Origin: Narthecium ossifragum
Lineage: Eukaryota > Streptophyta > Magnoliopsida > Dioscoreales > Nartheciaceae
NCBI GenBank assembly: GCA_963920575.1
Contig: OY986964.1
Coordinates: 15,489,460 to 15,553,459, forward strand
Length of the DNA stretch: 64,000 nt
Direction of reading: 5' to 3'
Within the stretch, counting starts at the first letter, position 1; every line of letters starts with the position of its first letter. Made by a program: the position numbers and the translations under genes. Shown here piece by piece: positions 31,555 through 43,484 of this stretch. The notes under the pieces are model-generated. The model saw nothing but the letters and a program-made list of their open reading frames with translations. It did no database searches and was not told where the DNA came from.

Positions 31555-34490
31555 TGTGATGACCCGTCCCTCTATTCCTGTGGCTCGTTGTGGATCGCAA
31601 GGGCAATTTGGTAAATTGCACCTTGATGGTTTGTTTCACACCCGCGTGTGCACACACAGGCCTTGTTTTGGTATAAGTGATTGAATAGATCCAGTATGAG
31701 CGTCCGCGATCATCAGATCCGGATGAGATTGCGGCGAAATCGCAATTTGGGGTCAAATCGGATCCAGTCCGATTAGTTGACTCAACTAGACCAGCTCAGC
31801 CACTTAAGTGGCTTAGCTTTCTCTTCCCTCTCTCTTCCTTTCCTTTCCTTTCTTTTTCTTTCTTTTCCCTTCTTCCTTCCCCTGGCTTGCCCGTGCTCGA
31901 CCCCTTCCACTCTCCCTTCCGCGCCGGCTGCTTCTTCCTCCGGCCATCTCCCCCGACGACCTGGAGGCGCGGCGAGGGCCCCTTTCCCTCCTCCTTCCTT
32001 CCCTCTCTCTCCCCCGCGGCATCTCCTCTTCCTTCTCCGGCGGTGGCTGCGGCTGTGGGAGGTCTTCGGCGGCTCTCCGACGAGCTGGTGACGACGGCGG
32101 CGAGGGAGGACGACGGATTAGCAAGGAGGAAGCTTGGATTAGCGTTTGAATGTAGGGTTTCTACCTTGATCTTTGGAGTGAGTTAGATCTAGGGTTTGGT
32201 TGTTAGATCTAGGGTTTTATTTGTGTAATATGATGCTTATAGAATTGTTTAGCAACTGATCTAAGCTTGGTAGGATTTTATCTTGGTTTTATCCGGATTT
32301 ATGCAAGTTTTTCCCGGATTTCATCGAAGCCCTATTTTTCTGTGAGCTGAGCTGTTCGAGCTCAGATCCCGGCTCATTCATGCATGATCTCGTCGGATCA
32401 TCAACACGAGAGTTGTAGATCCGTGGATCTACTTTCCAATCCAACTGATTTCATAATTTTTGGATTTATATACGATTTTTGGCGAATTGTTTCCTAAGCT
32501 CCTGCGAAACAGAAATTAAGAAATTGGTTAGTAAAATCTGTGGAGAGTAGACTTCCATTAGATCTAATTCTTGGTCATCATGCTCCCAATATATTAATCA
32601 ATACATGATTAAGTTTGATTTGAGGTTTAACGTCGTTTGGACGTCGATTTACGAAGATTTCATCTCCGCCAAATGTGGTTTACTGTAGCAATCTGAGATT
32701 TGGCTTTTTAATGGATCTTTGATGTTTTATCGGGTTTGGTGCTTCAGGATTCATGGATTTAGCATTCCTAGTGATCCGTAGGTAGTATGCTCGAATTGGT
32801 GTTCTTTTGGCGGATAATTAGCTAATTAACTTTCAATTTATAGAACATGCCATTGCTTTAGATGTTAATTATAATATGTATTATATGCATGTTTAAGCCC
32901 GTGTGGGGCTCGTGATTGAACCAAGGGAGTAATGCCCCTTGAGATGTTTAGATTGATAAGCGGGCCGCTGGTGTGCCATTTGTATTAGTTGTTTACAGCT
33001 ATTGTTGTATTTGGGCCAAGGGTGTGCCATAGTTAATGTGCATTGTTTGGTCGGGGTTGTATCCCGTTGTACTACTCGCGGTTGACGGCTGTGGACGCCG
33101 TTGTAATGCCGGATTTTGATCCGTTGGATATGTTGATCCATGCATGTAGATCTACTGGAGTCTAAGTTGGATCTTAAATCCGACGTCGTTTGGACGTCGG
33201 ATCTATGGGGTCAACTAGCTGCCATGTAGAGAATGTTTGATGTTTGAATATAATATTATATGCCGGAATATAATATTATATTTTTACTGTTCATTAGCGT
33301 TTATGGCATGTTAGTGATATAGTTATAGCTGTTGTTTGTTACTGTTTTATTTATATCTGTCCTGTTGGTTGCCTGCTTTACTGCTTTAGATATTTGTCTG
33401 TTTTACTGCTTTATTTATATTTGTCTTGTTTGTTGCCTGCTTTACTGCTTTATATATTTGTTTGTTTTACTGCTTTACTGCTTTACTTATATTTGTCTTG
33501 TTTGTTGCCTGCTTTACTGTTTTATATATTTGTCTGCTTTATTGTTTTATATTTACCTGTTTCCTTATGCATTAGAGGCATGATAGGCTAGGCGTGGGTT
33601 GGGGTTGTCCCTAGTACTCCAGTATCAATAGTTAAGTGGTGGATGTCGTTACCCCGGTAAGGGTGTCCTACTGGTATTGTCATTGTCCACCCTGTGTCTG
33701 GGATTATCGGAGGTGGTCCACCCCTGAACAGTGGCCATCGGAGGGACGTACTATGGACAGGAACCCTGGGGGTATCGAAGGGATCTGTGGCCTCCCTGGT
33801 CGGACTTAGCTTTTGATTTGGAGTTTAGGGGTTGTATCGGCTCTGTGCTTTGAGTGCTGGGAGATGGTTGTCGTAACCACGGTTGTTCCGCCAAGTGTGG
33901 AGGTCCCGCTTGGAGAAGGGTGTCCTACGGGTAGCGTCATGTCCATCCTGTGTCAGGGACTGTCGGAGGAGGACCACCCCTGAGCATTGCCCATCGGAGG
34001 ACGTACTTTGGACAGGTGCCCTTCGGGTTATTGACGGGATTTATGGGGTCCTTGGCAGGCCTCAGCACTTGGCACGGAGTTAGTACGGTTGGAGTCGCCT
34101 TCCTTGTGTGTGTCGTAGAGTAGAACCCTACTGACCTTTTTGCTCATTCCTACCTGGACCGCGGTATTTGTAGGTACAGGTACCAGCGCTTCTCCTGTGG
34201 GCCCCGGTGGTCGTCCTGCGGCAGCACGTCGCCAGCCGACCTTGTTTGAGGGCCAGGGCGGCTTTTGTTGCGCTTTTGCGGAGACCTCAGGCGATGTATT
34301 ATTTCCTTTTGAAATTGTAAATGTTGTAAACTTTGTATAACTCTGATGTATTTAATGTTTTATTATAGTTAATGTTAACTTTACTTCCGCCTTTGTTTAT
34401 TGTAACTGTCTCCGCTGTTGGTTGTCAGTAGATGTAGGTTTCCCCCTCGTGTCCCGGTCCGGAATGGGTTTTCTAGGCCGGGGCGCGACA
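31555..34490 (+). mobile_element. Solo LTR-E, divergent chromovirus-type gypsy
   Basis: A 2936-bp LTR starting TGTGATGACCCGTCCC and ending GGCCGGGGCGCGACA. The perfect duplication TATGG lies at 31550-31554 and 34491-34495. It is the most divergent copy: no palindromic array, but internal tandem duplications (33340-33560 and 33640-34090). It still has the TGACCTTTTTGCTCATTCCT block near 34130, equivalent to the conserved block of D. Confidence 0.92.
33340..34090. repeat. Internal tandem repeats of LTR-E
   Basis: First, about three units of 64-72 bp around TTGTTTGTTGCCTGCTTTAC (33340-33560). Then a roughly 240-bp unit occurs twice (about 33640-33830 and 33880-34080), each with AAGGGTGTCCTAC, CATCGGAGG and GGACGTACT. 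Confidence 0.8.
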
Positions 34491-34491
34491 T

Positions 34492-34866
34492 ATGGGGTGT
34501 GAGGACGAAGGCTGGTGGAAACGCTGGGAGGCTGCGCATGACACCCGGAGGAAAACGGTGAAGTCCGGTTGCTGCCGCAACAAGTTCTGGAAGGTTGCCA
34601 CCGAGACGCTCACGTCGGAGACGCAAGGAGCTTGGAGGCTTGAAGATGCAGAGGTCCTGTTGGTGCTCCAACGTTTTGCACCACCGAACGACGCCGATCC
34701 CGACGACTTAGCCGGAACCCATCCAAAGCTCGCGTCTTTGGGTTGCCGCTGCAAGACGCTTCGTCGATACCGCAGCTCAACTCCACCCCTCCACTCGCCG
34801 CTCGGCCCATACCTCCAGCAAGGTGCTCCAGCCCGCTTCCTCGACGCTCACGGAGATCAGACCTAG
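34492..34866 (+). CDS. Unrecognised open frame downstream of LTR-E
   Basis: A 124-codon frame starts MGCEDEGWWKRWEAAHDTRR, with its ATG inside the target duplication of LTR-E. The first 70 residues are mixed and protein-like (KFWKVATETLTSETQGAWRL), then the frame becomes proline/serine-rich. No family is recognised. Before the LTR insertions it lay about 25 bp downstream of the TATA box at 29234, so it could be the first exon of a gene or the leader of an older retroelement. Frames on the opposite strand are as long, so coding status is uncertain. Confidence 0.25.
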   Translation: MGCEDEGWWKRWEAAHDTRRKTVKSGCCRNKFWKVATETLTSETQGAWRLEDAEVLLVLQRFAPPNDADPDDLAGTHPKLASLGCRCKTLRRYRSSTPPLHSPLGPYLQQGAPARFLDAHGDQT

Positions 34867-37468
34867 ACTCTCTCTCTCTCTCGTCTCTGACGGCTTCGAA
34901 GGGTGACGTTTCCCCTGCTTCCTCTGTTCCAGCCGACGCTTCTCCATCTCCCCGGCGGTCCAGCGACGCAGGAACACAAACCTACTCTGAAGAAGGATGT
35001 CCGCCATCGTCTTCCCAAGGTCGTTCCGGCGACAAAAGCTTCAGCCGCTCGCCGCACATCCTCTGTTCCAGCCGGACCCCTCTATTCCAGCCTAGGCTTC
35101 TCTAGTCCTAGCTGACTTCATCAAGCCCAGTTGCCGTCCTCCCACGACGACGGAGATCGAATCTTGTTGGATAACGTTCCCCAATACTTGGACGACAACT
35201 CTCCCAAGCCCAGCGGACTTGAAGCCCCGGCGACAAAGAATGGCAATGAAGGTGGTGGTCCAAGACCTCACATCATTTATTTTCCTTTTTTATTATTATA
35301 GAAAAAATGCTTATTTTACTGGATCTAGAATAGGAGGTGTTCCCTACGAGGATGTAAATGATGGATTTGCCGACTTGCGCGATCTAGGGGTGTGGTGCAT
35401 GCAATTTCCTTGTACGAAATTAAAAATGATTTGCTCAGAAATAAAATAGAAATCTCGTTCCCGCGAGATCGACGTTTTATCCACGAACAACATCGACCGC
35501 GGAGTGTGCATCACATGAAACAACTAAAACGAAGGGGGGGGGTGGGGGTGGGGTGGTAAGTTCCAATCCTTAATTACTATATTGATCCACCGGATTCTCC
35601 AGCTAGTTATAGAGATATGATTCAACTAGTTGAGAGATATCTGTATCTTTTATCCTGCGACAGAGTATACACATAAATACAGAGTTGTTTTGGAGTATGC
35701 AACCAAAACACGTTTTTTTAAAATTCTTTCATAGTTACTAATTGTAAATTGACCAAATTGATACTTAAAAAGCAATTTACCCTTTAAAATACAACCTATC
35801 AAGACCATCATGATTTAATTAAATAGATTATAATTAACTCATAAATATAAATTAAATACTAGAATCTGACTAAGAGTTTGCCTACCACCAAACTCCCGAC
35901 TCGCCTGACTACTCGCCTGATTACATGCATCAACATTGTTAGTCACGCTCGCTCGCTTCCATCAAGTTGACTTGCATATGCGATGAAAGCTGCGCCCGCT
36001 ACTAAATATCATATTAGGTGCAAATTTTATAATAAAGAGATTCTAGATAAAACTCTTGTCTAATAACCAGATGATTGTCCAAGCTTGATGTAATTAGAGA
36101 GCGAAAACTAACTACTTGGCTTGTATTCTTTCAACAACTATCAAAGGACCATCATTGTCTAATGAAATAATAAGTTAACACCATGAGCAGTGAGGCACAG
36201 TGAGGCACGGAGATGAACAGTTGGATTTGGATCTCAAAGTTTTCTTTCTTTTCCTCAATGCAAGCAACATGGAAATAAGCTGTCACTGCCACCCAACCGA
36301 AGGACAAGGACTTCCTCAATTATCCATCCACTACTGAAACGTCTCTCCAAATATCACGAACTCCCAACTACTATAAATGTAAACTAATCACCTAATCTAT
36401 ACCCCCAATCATCAACCATTCATTCCTAGCTCCATGGGACCCCCCTCTTAACGAATGGTACCCGAATATTTATTAGGAAACCCGTCATCCCAACAGCCGA
36501 CATCGCTAGTTCTAGATATATATATCTAGTGGAAGGAAATAAAGATCTAATCGTGGTCCAACGCGACCGCTAGCCATGCACGTGCCGAAGGCGCGCGCCG
36601 GCCGGGTGCGGTCGAAGGACGTGCTGCCACGTGGGGATACCGTCCAAATGGTTTCCTCCGCTTGACCTCGACAGCCCTCGTTCCGGCAGGGGGCCCGCCG
36701 GTTTTATCCACGATGGATCCGTCACGGGAATGCCTGCGGAACTTAATCCGTTGCCGATGGTAGAGATCTGAGCCGTCCGATGGAGATCGGAGGCTTGTAC
36801 CGAACTTCTCGTGGGAGCGGGATGAGAGTTGCTCCTCAGGGACAGGTGAACGCCGCCCGATGTTGCAGTCACATGATGACTGGGTCTGAGTGGGGCCCGC
36901 TGTGCGGACCACCGATCCGAAGATATCACTTGTGATAAAAATAACGTCATATTGGGAGTTTTTCGCCACGTTATACAGGAAGCACGGGAGACCACCTGGG
37001 AAACACGTCGTTGCGTCGCACGAGAGGGTCGTGATTCGCAACGATATCTTGGCGGTTTCTCGCGATTCTCGTGATAAGTCTGGTTTAATTGGTTCTCTTG
37101 ATTGGACGCTGCTTATCCTATCATCCTATGTGTTATGTATGCGTTGCATAGATAATAACCATGTATGCGAAGCATGGTTAGCATATAGACTCATGTAACC
37201 CACATACGATCGAATCCATCATGCAGTATCAAGACATATGTATGCGTAGAAGTGGATATATGATCGATAGACTAAAGGAGGAGGGCTTGAAATGCTTTTC
37301 TTTTTCCTTCCGGGAGTAACGGACTTTAGTTAAGCGGGTGTTCCCTTGAAAAATAGAACAAAAATAGATCCACTCGGGGGTGCCCGTGTGGTTGCCAGAC
37401 ACTGTGAGGTACGTCAATCGTTACGATGATCAAAAGGATGATGGGTTTTACAGTGCCTCAATTAAGAT
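34867..37468. other. Intergenic stretch, no supported gene
   Basis: GC-rich, C/T-rich sequence to about 35230 gives way to AT-rich DNA. A G-rich tract lies at 35533-35556. CTATAAATG near 36373 followed 60 bp later by ATGGGACCC and a stop looks like an orphan promoter. CTAGATATATATATCTAG (36512-36529) is a perfect palindrome. At 36547-37040 a GC-rich block has a CCACGTGG G-box (36627-36634) and GAGTGGGGCCCGCTGTGCGG, typical of plant promoters rather than coding sequence. Confidence 0.45.
35533..35556 (+). repeat. G-rich tract, candidate G-quadruplex
   Basis: Runs of nine, five and four G separated by single T, ending GG. It could fold as a G-quadruplex or be a decayed polypurine tract of an LTR element whose LTRs I could not find. 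Confidence 0.5.
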
Positions 37469-37473
37469 GGCTT

Positions 37474-37629
37474 TGTTGTTCTAAATTTAATTCTAAACCA
37501 TGGTTGCGGCTACTATTACGGCAGATCGACGACTACTCCTACGCTTAAGTAGATTAATGGCTACTCCTACTTCTATCTAGAGTAAGGCTATGTTACTCAT
37601 AGGTAGAAAGAGTAATGGCTATACTACTT
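37474..37629 (-). mobile_element. Left part of LTR-like element L (target of the Tat insertion)
   Basis: It starts TGTTGTTCTAAATTTAATTC and holds CTACTCCTAC and TAGGTAGAAAGAGTAATGG motifs. The same TAGGTAGAAAGAGTAATG unit continues at 62055 after the Tat element, so joining the two sides across the TACTT duplication restores a tandem array. The other side (62050-62354) ends TTAGATTGTAACA. No target duplication was found for L, so its outer limits are tentative. Confidence 0.45.
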
Positions 37630-39033
37630 TGTTACCGTGGAAAATACTCAAGTATCAACTGACGCATATCCATCATCGAGACAAACACGTGGCACCCATC
37701 CATCGAGCCGCAATCATCATATCTATGACACCTTACGAGTGCAACATGTGGGCGAATCGGCGCCGAGGCTAGTGGAATCGTCACATACAAGCCCACACGA
37801 AAAAGAAGCGTCAACCAATGGAAGTAAGCGCACATTAAATGCTACTTGACATCTTGGTTCAAACCCCATCATCACAACGCCTCCACATTTATGACGATGC
37901 GATCTTACAATGCAACATTCGATGCATCAAGCTGCCCTATCACGCGACCATGGCATAAATAAAACAGGCACTAAAGCCGACGTCATCAGTCTCGGACCTG
38001 AACGACCTCGAGGTCGAGGTACCTTGATAGAGCATTGATATTATTGAAGTCAAGCGACCCTGAAGTCGAAGCAACGCATGAAGTCTCGACTTTCAGGAAC
38101 TGTGTAATCTCGAGGTCGAAGCACTAAGCAACCATGAGGTCGAGTCTCTCGAGGTCAAGGGATTAAGCAACCTCGAGGTCGAAGCGTCATATGAAGCCAT
38201 GGTCCTGAAGTTGGGCAAGCTCAATGTCGAGACAATAGATGAAGCCGGACCATCATGAATACATCGGGACCACTGTAACCCCATGATCCACCCAACTACT
38301 CTCCTAAAGTGAAAGTGTGGGAAGTGGAGTCAGAAAGCAGCTGAACGGTTATCCATGGGAGACCACGTCTCAAGACGGCAGCGAGATTCGACCCATGATG
38401 GGAACCACGAAGAGTCATGGGTCATTAGTCGTGGGTGATGGCTAGCGATGGCCACGTGGGGGCGGCAGTCTGAAGTATAAAAGCTTTGAAGACATAGGAA
38501 GAAATAACCCCGATGGAAACCAGAACTTTGCTACTACTATTCATTTAGCTACTGTAATTTCCTTCTAGCTTGTATTCATAGGAACTTTCATTGGAGCTGT
38601 AATCAAACCAGTTGTTGTTTTAATGAAAGTAAGTAGTTAGCTTTTCTTGCTTTACTTTACTTGCTTTCTTTAACTTTAGGATTAGCTCGATTACTTCTTA
38701 AGAGTAGTTCGATTACCTCTTAGGAGTAGCCCACTTATCACTCTAGGAGTAGTGTAACCTACATTAGGAGTAGAGAAGGTACTTATAGGCGTAGTTTAAT
38801 CAACTATAGGAGTAAGAGTAATTGTGCTAGTAGCAGCAAGCCCATTCCTTAGCAACCATTACCCAAAAAACACATAAAAATCCACATTCATTTAGACTTA
38901 AGTTTCCCCAAAAGTCCTCTTAATTGAGGCACGGCTGAATCCACACTCCCTTCTGATAACCCTGCACTACGGTTGGCACACCTCACGTGCCTGGTGACAA
39001 CGTATCCATCTCGGGTACAATTTTTTAGGAACA
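37630..39033 (+). repeat. Tat 5-prime LTR (1404 bp)
   Basis: It starts TGTTACCGTGG and ends TTAGGAACA. A TATA box TATAAAAG lies at 38476-38483. Repeated CCTCGAGGTCGA blocks fill about 38005-38180, and a CTAGGAGTAG-type array lies at 38690-38830. The copy at 60975-62049 aligns from about 37950 onward. Confidence 0.85.
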
Positions 39034-39260
39034 CGCTTTTTGGCGACCACAACGGCAGGCCAAAAATGACACTTAAGTTCATCATCGTTGATCCACAGGA
39101 TTGATATAATCGAAATGATCAACAGCCCGACCAGAACCCATAAGGTTCACTCTCGACAACTGACTTGCCTGGCGATAGCTCGCGGCAAACTCAGAGTCAA
39201 GAAACCAGCGCCGAATTATGGAAGGCCATGGATGGAATCAAGGGGTTGCTCATGACGCTC
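39034..39260 (+). other. Tat primer-site region and start of gag
   Basis: TTTTTGGCGACCACAACGG (from 39037) follows the LTR end, in the position where Tat/Athila elements have TGGCGCC-type primer sites. Codons in the gag frame (WKAMDGIKGLLMTL) precede LTR-K and continue directly as KEQFDLVVDALS after it at 40251, so gag begins upstream of 39220. Confidence 0.6.
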
Positions 39261-40245
39261 TGTTATGATGCACCTTCTATAGGGCTTTCGTACCTGGTCT
39301 CTTGCCTTATCTCAGATCCTCTTTAGCCAAATCTATGGCTAGGTCGAGAGATACCTTTAGGGTTTTAGGAGAAGGACCGTATTCGATGAGGAAGGCGAAG
39401 ACTAGAGGAGGAGACGGATGAGAAGAGGGATACCTTGCAGCTCCTCTAGGGTTGGCTAGCTTCTCTTGGAGATCCAAGCCTTGGAGAACGTGGTGGAGGG
39501 AGGCACAACAACCAAGGGGGGTCACTGGTGATGGGGACGTGTACTGTAGATGGCAGCGGCGGACGGCGATGGATGGTGGCCGGCTGGTGGAGAGAGAATC
39601 TGGCAATATAGAGAGATGAAGGTGGCTGGGGAATTTGTGGAAGATTAGGTTACAGCTACTCCTAGGGTTACAACTACTCCTAAATTATCCTACTAACAAC
39701 TCTATTTTATTCTCATAATTCGTCATGCATACCTAATACAAGCTATGGAGGTCCTTTTATAGAGGCCTCAACAAGATCTAATCAGATAACTACTATCTTG
39801 CTATAATCAGCAAGTTACAATCCTTTCCTAATAAGACTCAATCAAGATAACTACTAATAGAAAACTGACTTAATCATAATCCAAACTAATAAATCAACTA
39901 ATAGCCAACTAAGAAAGTGATCCAGCTAGGGATTAGGATCCCTAATGCCGGATTAGGATTGGGACTTGGTTCCAAGGCCGGGACTATGGATCCATGCTTG
40001 GGCGTGGACTTGGTCTTGGCTTGGTCCATGGTCAGGTCAGCTAGGAGGTGGGGTCCGACCTGCGTGGGACCTCCTTAGTTCCTCCTGGGCGTGGGTCCTA
40101 CTCCTTGGTCCAGCCCATGCTCGGGCTTGGGCTTGAAGACAGTTCAGCTAGGGCTCGGCTTGCACATCTAGGACTAGACTCGATCAAGTCCTTCCTTGGC
40201 GTGGGTTGGGCTGGCCCAGGCTGAGCTTGGTTCGACCTTGTATCA
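39261..40245 (-). mobile_element. Solo LTR-K, 985 bp, inside Tat gag
   Basis: It starts TGTTATGATGCACC and ends CCTTGTATCA on the plus strand. The perfect duplication CGCTC lies at 39256-39260 and 40246-40250, and gag resumes in frame after it. The minus strand has a TATA box (CTATAAAAGG, complement of 39753-39762), so minus is probably sense. It contains CTACTCCTAGGG and CTACTCCTAAAT motifs near 39655-39690. Its family is unknown. The open frame on the minus strand near 39307-39606 is LTR sequence. Confidence 0.85.
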
Positions 40246-40250
40246 CGCTC

Positions 40251-41875
40251 AAGGAGCAATTCGACCTAGTAGTCGACGCCCTCTCGGCAACTCTAGAATC
40301 CAAATATCAATTAGCCCTATCGGACGCTCGAGAATTGGCATCCCAGGGCATACAAGAGGTCCAAGAGGTTACGGGAGAGATAGACAAGGCTATAGGGTCC
40401 CAGAAGCAATCCTCAGAACAAATCCGTCAGACCATCTCCGAGATGGGAGTCTTAATGACGGACAGAACCCAACTCCAAGCCAATAGGGTGATTCCGGAGG
40501 TAACCCATGTCTTGACTGAAACCACTACTCCCCTAGCCAAACAAGTAGCCAAGGAGGTAGTAGTCGGGTTAGAACCCATCCTCGACAAGCATGTCGATCT
40601 CAACCGGAGACTTCATAGTGAAGTACTCAGATCCGGCTTCGCAACCATACCTCTAGATGTTACCCAAGCCATCCCTCGAGGGTCCGGCATCCCTAGTTCG
40701 AGCAACCAACTTCCACCTCTGGGGTATCCAAACCCGACCTCAAACGTCTCCCCTCAAGGGTGTGTAGACCCAGGGGGGTCGAATCCACCCGTGGCAAATG
40801 TCGGAGGCTCAAGACTGTGGGCACCCGCATCATACAGTGTGGTGACTCAAGGTTATGAGGAGAGCTTGGACCCTCCAACTGGTTACCCTCCAAGGAAACC
40901 CGGTTCGATGGGAATCTCGAGCGGCCAACAGGGCTTACCCGGTCACCTCGAAGGGCCACAACACCCGATGGGTTACCTTGGGGGCCAAAATAGCTAGGTA
41001 GGCTATACGGGAAACTATCTTCATCAAGTCACCTATCCCATCGGGCGAGGGGCGCACCAGGAGTGCCACCCAATCAATTTGCACACACTGGGGGGGAACA
41101 AGCTCCACCCAGAGGCCAATCAGGACCATATTACGCTAGAGTTCAGCCCGAGCAACCCCAATACCATAACTGGGGTAACGAAGAGTGGAGGGGCCCACCT
41201 TCGAGACCACAACGTCCTAACTTTGAGAGACTTGAGCCTGAACCCCCTCGACTCAAGGCGGATTACATTGCTCAAGTCGTCGAGCAAATGTATGGACCTG
41301 GGATCCCTAGGATCGATCAACCCACACTCCGAAAGCCATACCCGGATTACATTGATAGGGAACACCCTTACCCATACAATTTTAGGATGCCGGAGTTCAT
41401 CTTCTTCTCAGGGGACAATGACATGTCGGCCCTGGAACATTTAGCTAGGTTCACTTCCCAATGTCGCGAGTACGGGGATAATGACTTCCTCAAGCTTCGG
41501 ATCTTCCACATATCCCTCACCGGGTCGACCTTCATCTGGTACATTAATCTCCCCCAGAATTCCATCTTCACCTGGGATGATCTACAAAGTTAGTTCCAGG
41601 CTTATTTCTCAAAGACCGACCCCGAGATCTCCATGGTAGATCTCGCTCGGATTCGACAAAAATCTGGGGAAACAACAGAGCAATTTATCCCCCATTTTCG
41701 TCGAGCCAAGATTAGATGCAAGACTCCCCTCCCCAAGTCTGAGTTCGTTAAACTAGCTCAGGACGAGCTTGACTTTGACCTTCGGAAGAAGTTCGAGGGG
41801 ATGGTGTTTAATGACCTTTTCAAGCTGTCCGAGAAGGCCTCGAGATATGAGCAGATGCTCCGAGAAGAATCATCT
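40251..41875 (+). pseudogene. Tat Gag
   Basis: The N-terminal half (to 40997) has a coiled-coil-like region (LKEQFDLVVDALSATLESKY) and then a proline/glycine-rich region. After a stop and frame change the capsid-like part reads PYPYNFRMPEFIFFSGDNDM, ALEHLARFTSQCREYGDND and LTGSTFIWYINLPQNSI. A stop lies at 41591, then ARIRQKSGETTEQFIPHFRR and ELDFDLRKKFEGMVFNDLFK follow, ending KASRYEQMLREE. These blocks are diagnostic of Tat/Retand-type Gag. Decay consists of a few stops and frameshifts. Confidence 0.85.
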
Positions 41876-42124
41876 TGAAGGAGACCCTCACATGGTACCT
41901 ACCACCATGAGCTCGACAACCCGGAGGTCAACCAAGCCGAGTTCATAAAATGCAACCCATTGACATGCGAGCAATTAACCTGACTCAATGTCGAGGCCCC
42001 TAAGTCGATGCAAGGATAAACACGTAAGTACTCCTTTGATATAGCCGAAGCCGACAAGATCTTTGATTGGTTGTTGGCTAACAAACGCATCAAGCTCTGA
42101 CATCAGGTTCTAGACCCAGGGAAA

Positions 42125-43444
42125 TTGAAGGGGAAGGAATTATGTAAATGGCATGGGGTGTTAATGCACTCCACCAACAATTGTGTGGTCTTTCGCAATA
42201 CAATTCAAGATAGGATCGAGGCCGGCGAACTCAAGTTTTCCAATCCATTTCATAAAACCAAAGTCGATAGTCATCCTTTCAGCGCATCTTATATTGAAAC
42301 TAATGTGATCGAAATACCTGACTTGGTTTCAAAATTGCAGGCAGTGCAAATCGCATCCCGTAGTGCACGCTACTGGCAAGTAGCCAATGAGTTGTTCAAA
42401 CAACTCGTGTTGGCTAAGTAGCTCTTCACCCTGTACTTCTCCGAGGAAGTTTACAGGGGCAAGTGCATGTGGCATCTATCTGACAGCGACACTACTGACT
42501 CCTGTCACACATTCCATAGCTTCATCGGACAGATGGCTGCGGAACAGAAGCTGACTCTCAGCAACTAGCAGAGTTGAGCCTTGCACATCACCAAGATAGG
42601 ACATGTCCTCCCAAAGTCGACCTCAAAACCCACAGCCAAGCAGCCAAAGGTCCCTAGGCCGATTCCAGTATGGGATCTCCCGCATGCTCTTCTCGACACT
42701 CCCCAAGAAGTGTTCCCACCTTCGACCAAGCAGGCACCATTCATGGGACTGCTGGCGTCCGACCTCGAGGCCCTCCGAGATGATATGTGCCCGCATTGCT
42801 CGATGCTCCTCCACATCGAGCTAGTGAACCAAGGCATGGTACATCATGATCATATCAATGAGGAGCTTGGCGATGACCTGGTCTTCAAAAGGGCCTCCAA
42901 GATCAAGCCAGCCGAGGTCCCCATCTCCGCGAATCCAGCTAACTTGCCACTCCCAGAGGCATACCCATCAAGGAAACAGATGATTGCTCGCCAACCACAA
43001 CCAGCAAGAGCTGTTGCTTGACCAACCGGCAACCCAAGTGAGGCTCCACAACCACAACCAGCGAGGGTGTCCCGGAGCCAGCGCCACGCGATGAAGGAGA
43101 GGGTTGAGCTCTCGCGGGGATACTAAGGCACCTCCCCCGGCGCTTCCTCCTCCGTGCTCAAACGCCCGCTAGAAAAAGATTGGGAGATGGAGTTCAGCGA
43201 TGTGGAGTCGTCATCGTGCTCGGACTTCTGAGACATGTCGTCGAAAAAGATTCATCTGAGACCTAACTCTATACGCATCGACGAGTTTGACTGCCAGATA
43301 GCTGATTGCAACATGGCATTCACTCTGCCAGCCGTCTTCTCCAACAAGCAAGTACAAGTCAACCGCCTGGAAGGGGACGTCGAGGTTACTGAATCAGTGG
43401 GACAGATCAAGGTCTCTGATGATGTCTTGTCTAGATTTCAATGA
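42125..43444 (+). pseudogene. Tat Gag C terminus and protease-region remnant
   Basis: LCKWHGVLMHSTNNC (near 42143) is the Tat-type knuckle C-x7-H-x4-C, followed by RDRIEAGELKF-like sequence (QDRIEAGELKFSNPF). Further pieces, PKVPRPIPVWDLPHALLDTP and MSSKKIHLRPNSIRIDEFDC, lie where the protease domain is expected. No DTG/DSG catalytic motif is visible. Several stops break the frame. The region ends at the Athila fragment. Confidence 0.65.
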
Positions 43445-43484
43445 TGATGAGAAACCTACATAGATCGATCATCCAGCCAGCCCC

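Noticed and set aside
31777..32186. Open frames on both strands near the start of LTR-E
   Set aside because: Same reason: low-complexity GC-rich LTR sequence, no protein-like motif.
34473..34754. Minus-strand open frame overlapping the LTR-E end
   Set aside because: It crosses the LTR boundary and target duplication, so it cannot be an ancestral gene.
36547..37041. 164-codon minus-strand open frame
   Set aside because: Arg/Ser/Pro-rich with overlapping frames of similar length. The DNA has G-box and promoter-like features, with no family resemblance.
37945..37955. Alternative Tat 5-prime LTR start at TGGCATAAAT
   Set aside because: It would equalise the two LTR lengths, but gives no target duplication. 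The start at 37630 has perfect TACTT flanks and restores the L tandem array.
40206..40250. ATG at 40206 as start of the Tat gag
   Set aside because: These codons lie inside solo LTR-K. The true gag frame continues from before 39261, as shown by the CGCTC duplication.
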